From Acidobacteriaceae bacterium (GTDB lineage: Bacteria; Acidobacteriota; Terriglobia; Terriglobales; Acidobacteriaceae): a stretch of 6,300 nucleotides of DNA. Both the position numbers and the translations under genes were made by a program. Shown piece by piece: positions 5,762 to 6,300 of the stretch; position 1 is the stretch's first letter, and each line of letters opens with the position of its first letter. The notes under the pieces are model-generated. The model was not told the origin of the DNA, ran no database searches, and saw only the letters and a program-made list of their open reading frames with translations. The stretch spans positions 1 to 6,300 of the forward strand of contig JASHUH010000102.1 of assembly GCA_030040115.1 (NCBI GenBank), given 5' to 3'.

Positions 5762-6300
5762 ATGAAGATGCAAAAGATTGTGAGCGGCTCTCCGCGCGTG
5801 GCTTCGATGCGGGTTATCCCCGTGGCCGGGCGCGACAGCATGCTGCTCAACCTGAGCGGCGCGCACGGGCCGTACTTCACGCGCAATTTGGTTTTGCTGA
5901 CCGACGAGGCCGGCAACACCGGCGCGGGCGAAATTCCAGGCGGCGAAAAGATTCGCCAGGTTCTCGAAGAAGCAACGCCGCTGGTGGTGGGCCGCGCGAT
6001 TGCGAACTATCACGCGGTTCTGCATGCGGTGCACCTTCAATTCGCGGACCGCGACGCCGCGGGCCGAGGACAGCAGACTTTCGATCAGCGCGTCACCATC
6101 CACGCCGTGACCGCGATCGAGTCCGCGCTGCTCGACCTTCTGGGACAGTTCCTCGGTTTGCCGGTGGCGGCGCTCCTGGGCGAGGGCTTGCAGCGAACCA
6201 GTGTGCCGGTGCTCGGGTATCTGTTCTTTATCGGCGACAGCCAAAAGACGGGGTTGAACTATCGGCACGCCGGCGATGCGGCGAGCGGATGGTTTCGCCT
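5762..6300 (+). CDS. gudD: Glucarate dehydratase (GudD), N-terminal part, cut by window edge
   Basis: GudD is an enolase-superfamily enzyme that dehydrates D-glucarate (and L-idarate) to 5-keto-4-deoxy-D-glucarate in the cytoplasm. The visible 179 residues are the capping domain and its link to the barrel, and they align with E. coli GudD from memory with a constant offset of three. Examples are [20 protein letters not shown] (18-37), [10 protein letters not shown] (56-65), [10 protein letters not shown] (94-103), TFD (106-108) and LGYLFF (151-156). The substrate-contact residues His32, Thr103 and Tyr150 of E. coli correspond to H35, T106 and Y153. The catalytic Lys and metal ligands lie beyond the edge. 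ATG 5762 gives the family's usual length. An in-frame ATG at 5729 has GAGGG (5715-5719) nine bases ahead and would add eleven residues; the frame stays open back to 5657. It belongs functionally with the GudP-like permease at the other end of the window. Confidence 0.93.
   Translation, partial: MKMQKIVSGSPRVASMRVIPVAGRDSMLLNLSGAHGPYFTRNLVLLTDEAGNTGAGEIPGGEKIRQVLEEATPLVVGRAIANYHAVLHAVHLQFADRDAAGRGQQTFDQRVTIHAVTAIESALLDLLGQFLGLPVAALLGEGLQRTSVPVLGYLFFIGDSQKTGLNYRHAGDAASGWFR

Overview
The window is a GC-rich bacterial chromosomal segment with six protein genes. No tRNA, rRNA, CRISPR array or insertion sequence can be seen. The base composition, a Tat-signal TIM-barrel sugar-acid enzyme, and the mix of sugar-acid catabolism with secreted envelope proteins fit a soil Acidobacteriota-type organism. 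That placement is an inference, because no phylogenetic marker is present.

Left part, minus strand (114-2628): two genes lie 67 bases apart and read leftward as a probable operon. The first is an exported, shortened member of the mannonate dehydratase (UxuA) family. The second is an MFS permease that looks very close to the glucarate/galactarate transporter GudP. Beyond the permease stop codon is a long-armed inverted repeat (5-123) that includes the stop codon.

Middle, plus strand (2830-5649): starting from a divergent intergenic region of about 200 bases with a perfect TATAAT box come three genes of an envelope module. They are a small protein with an N-terminal signal peptide and a C-terminal membrane anchor (PA2779-like), a secreted C39-type cysteine peptidase (like the N-terminal domain of PA2778), and a TPR protein that continues into a predicted outer-membrane beta-barrel. 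In Pseudomonas-type PA2778 the peptidase and TPR parts are, from memory, one protein. Here they are separate genes and the TPR part carries a barrel.

Right end, plus strand (5762 to the edge): the first 179 codons of glucarate dehydratase, gudD, which runs off the window. Together with the GudP-like permease this marks the area as an aldarate/hexuronate utilisation locus: import of glucarate, dehydration to 5-keto-4-deoxyglucarate, and a related dehydratase that may feed 2-keto-3-deoxygluconate. The peptidase/TPR-barrel module sits between the transporter side and gudD and has no obvious metabolic link to it. That module is the least understood and most interesting part of the window.
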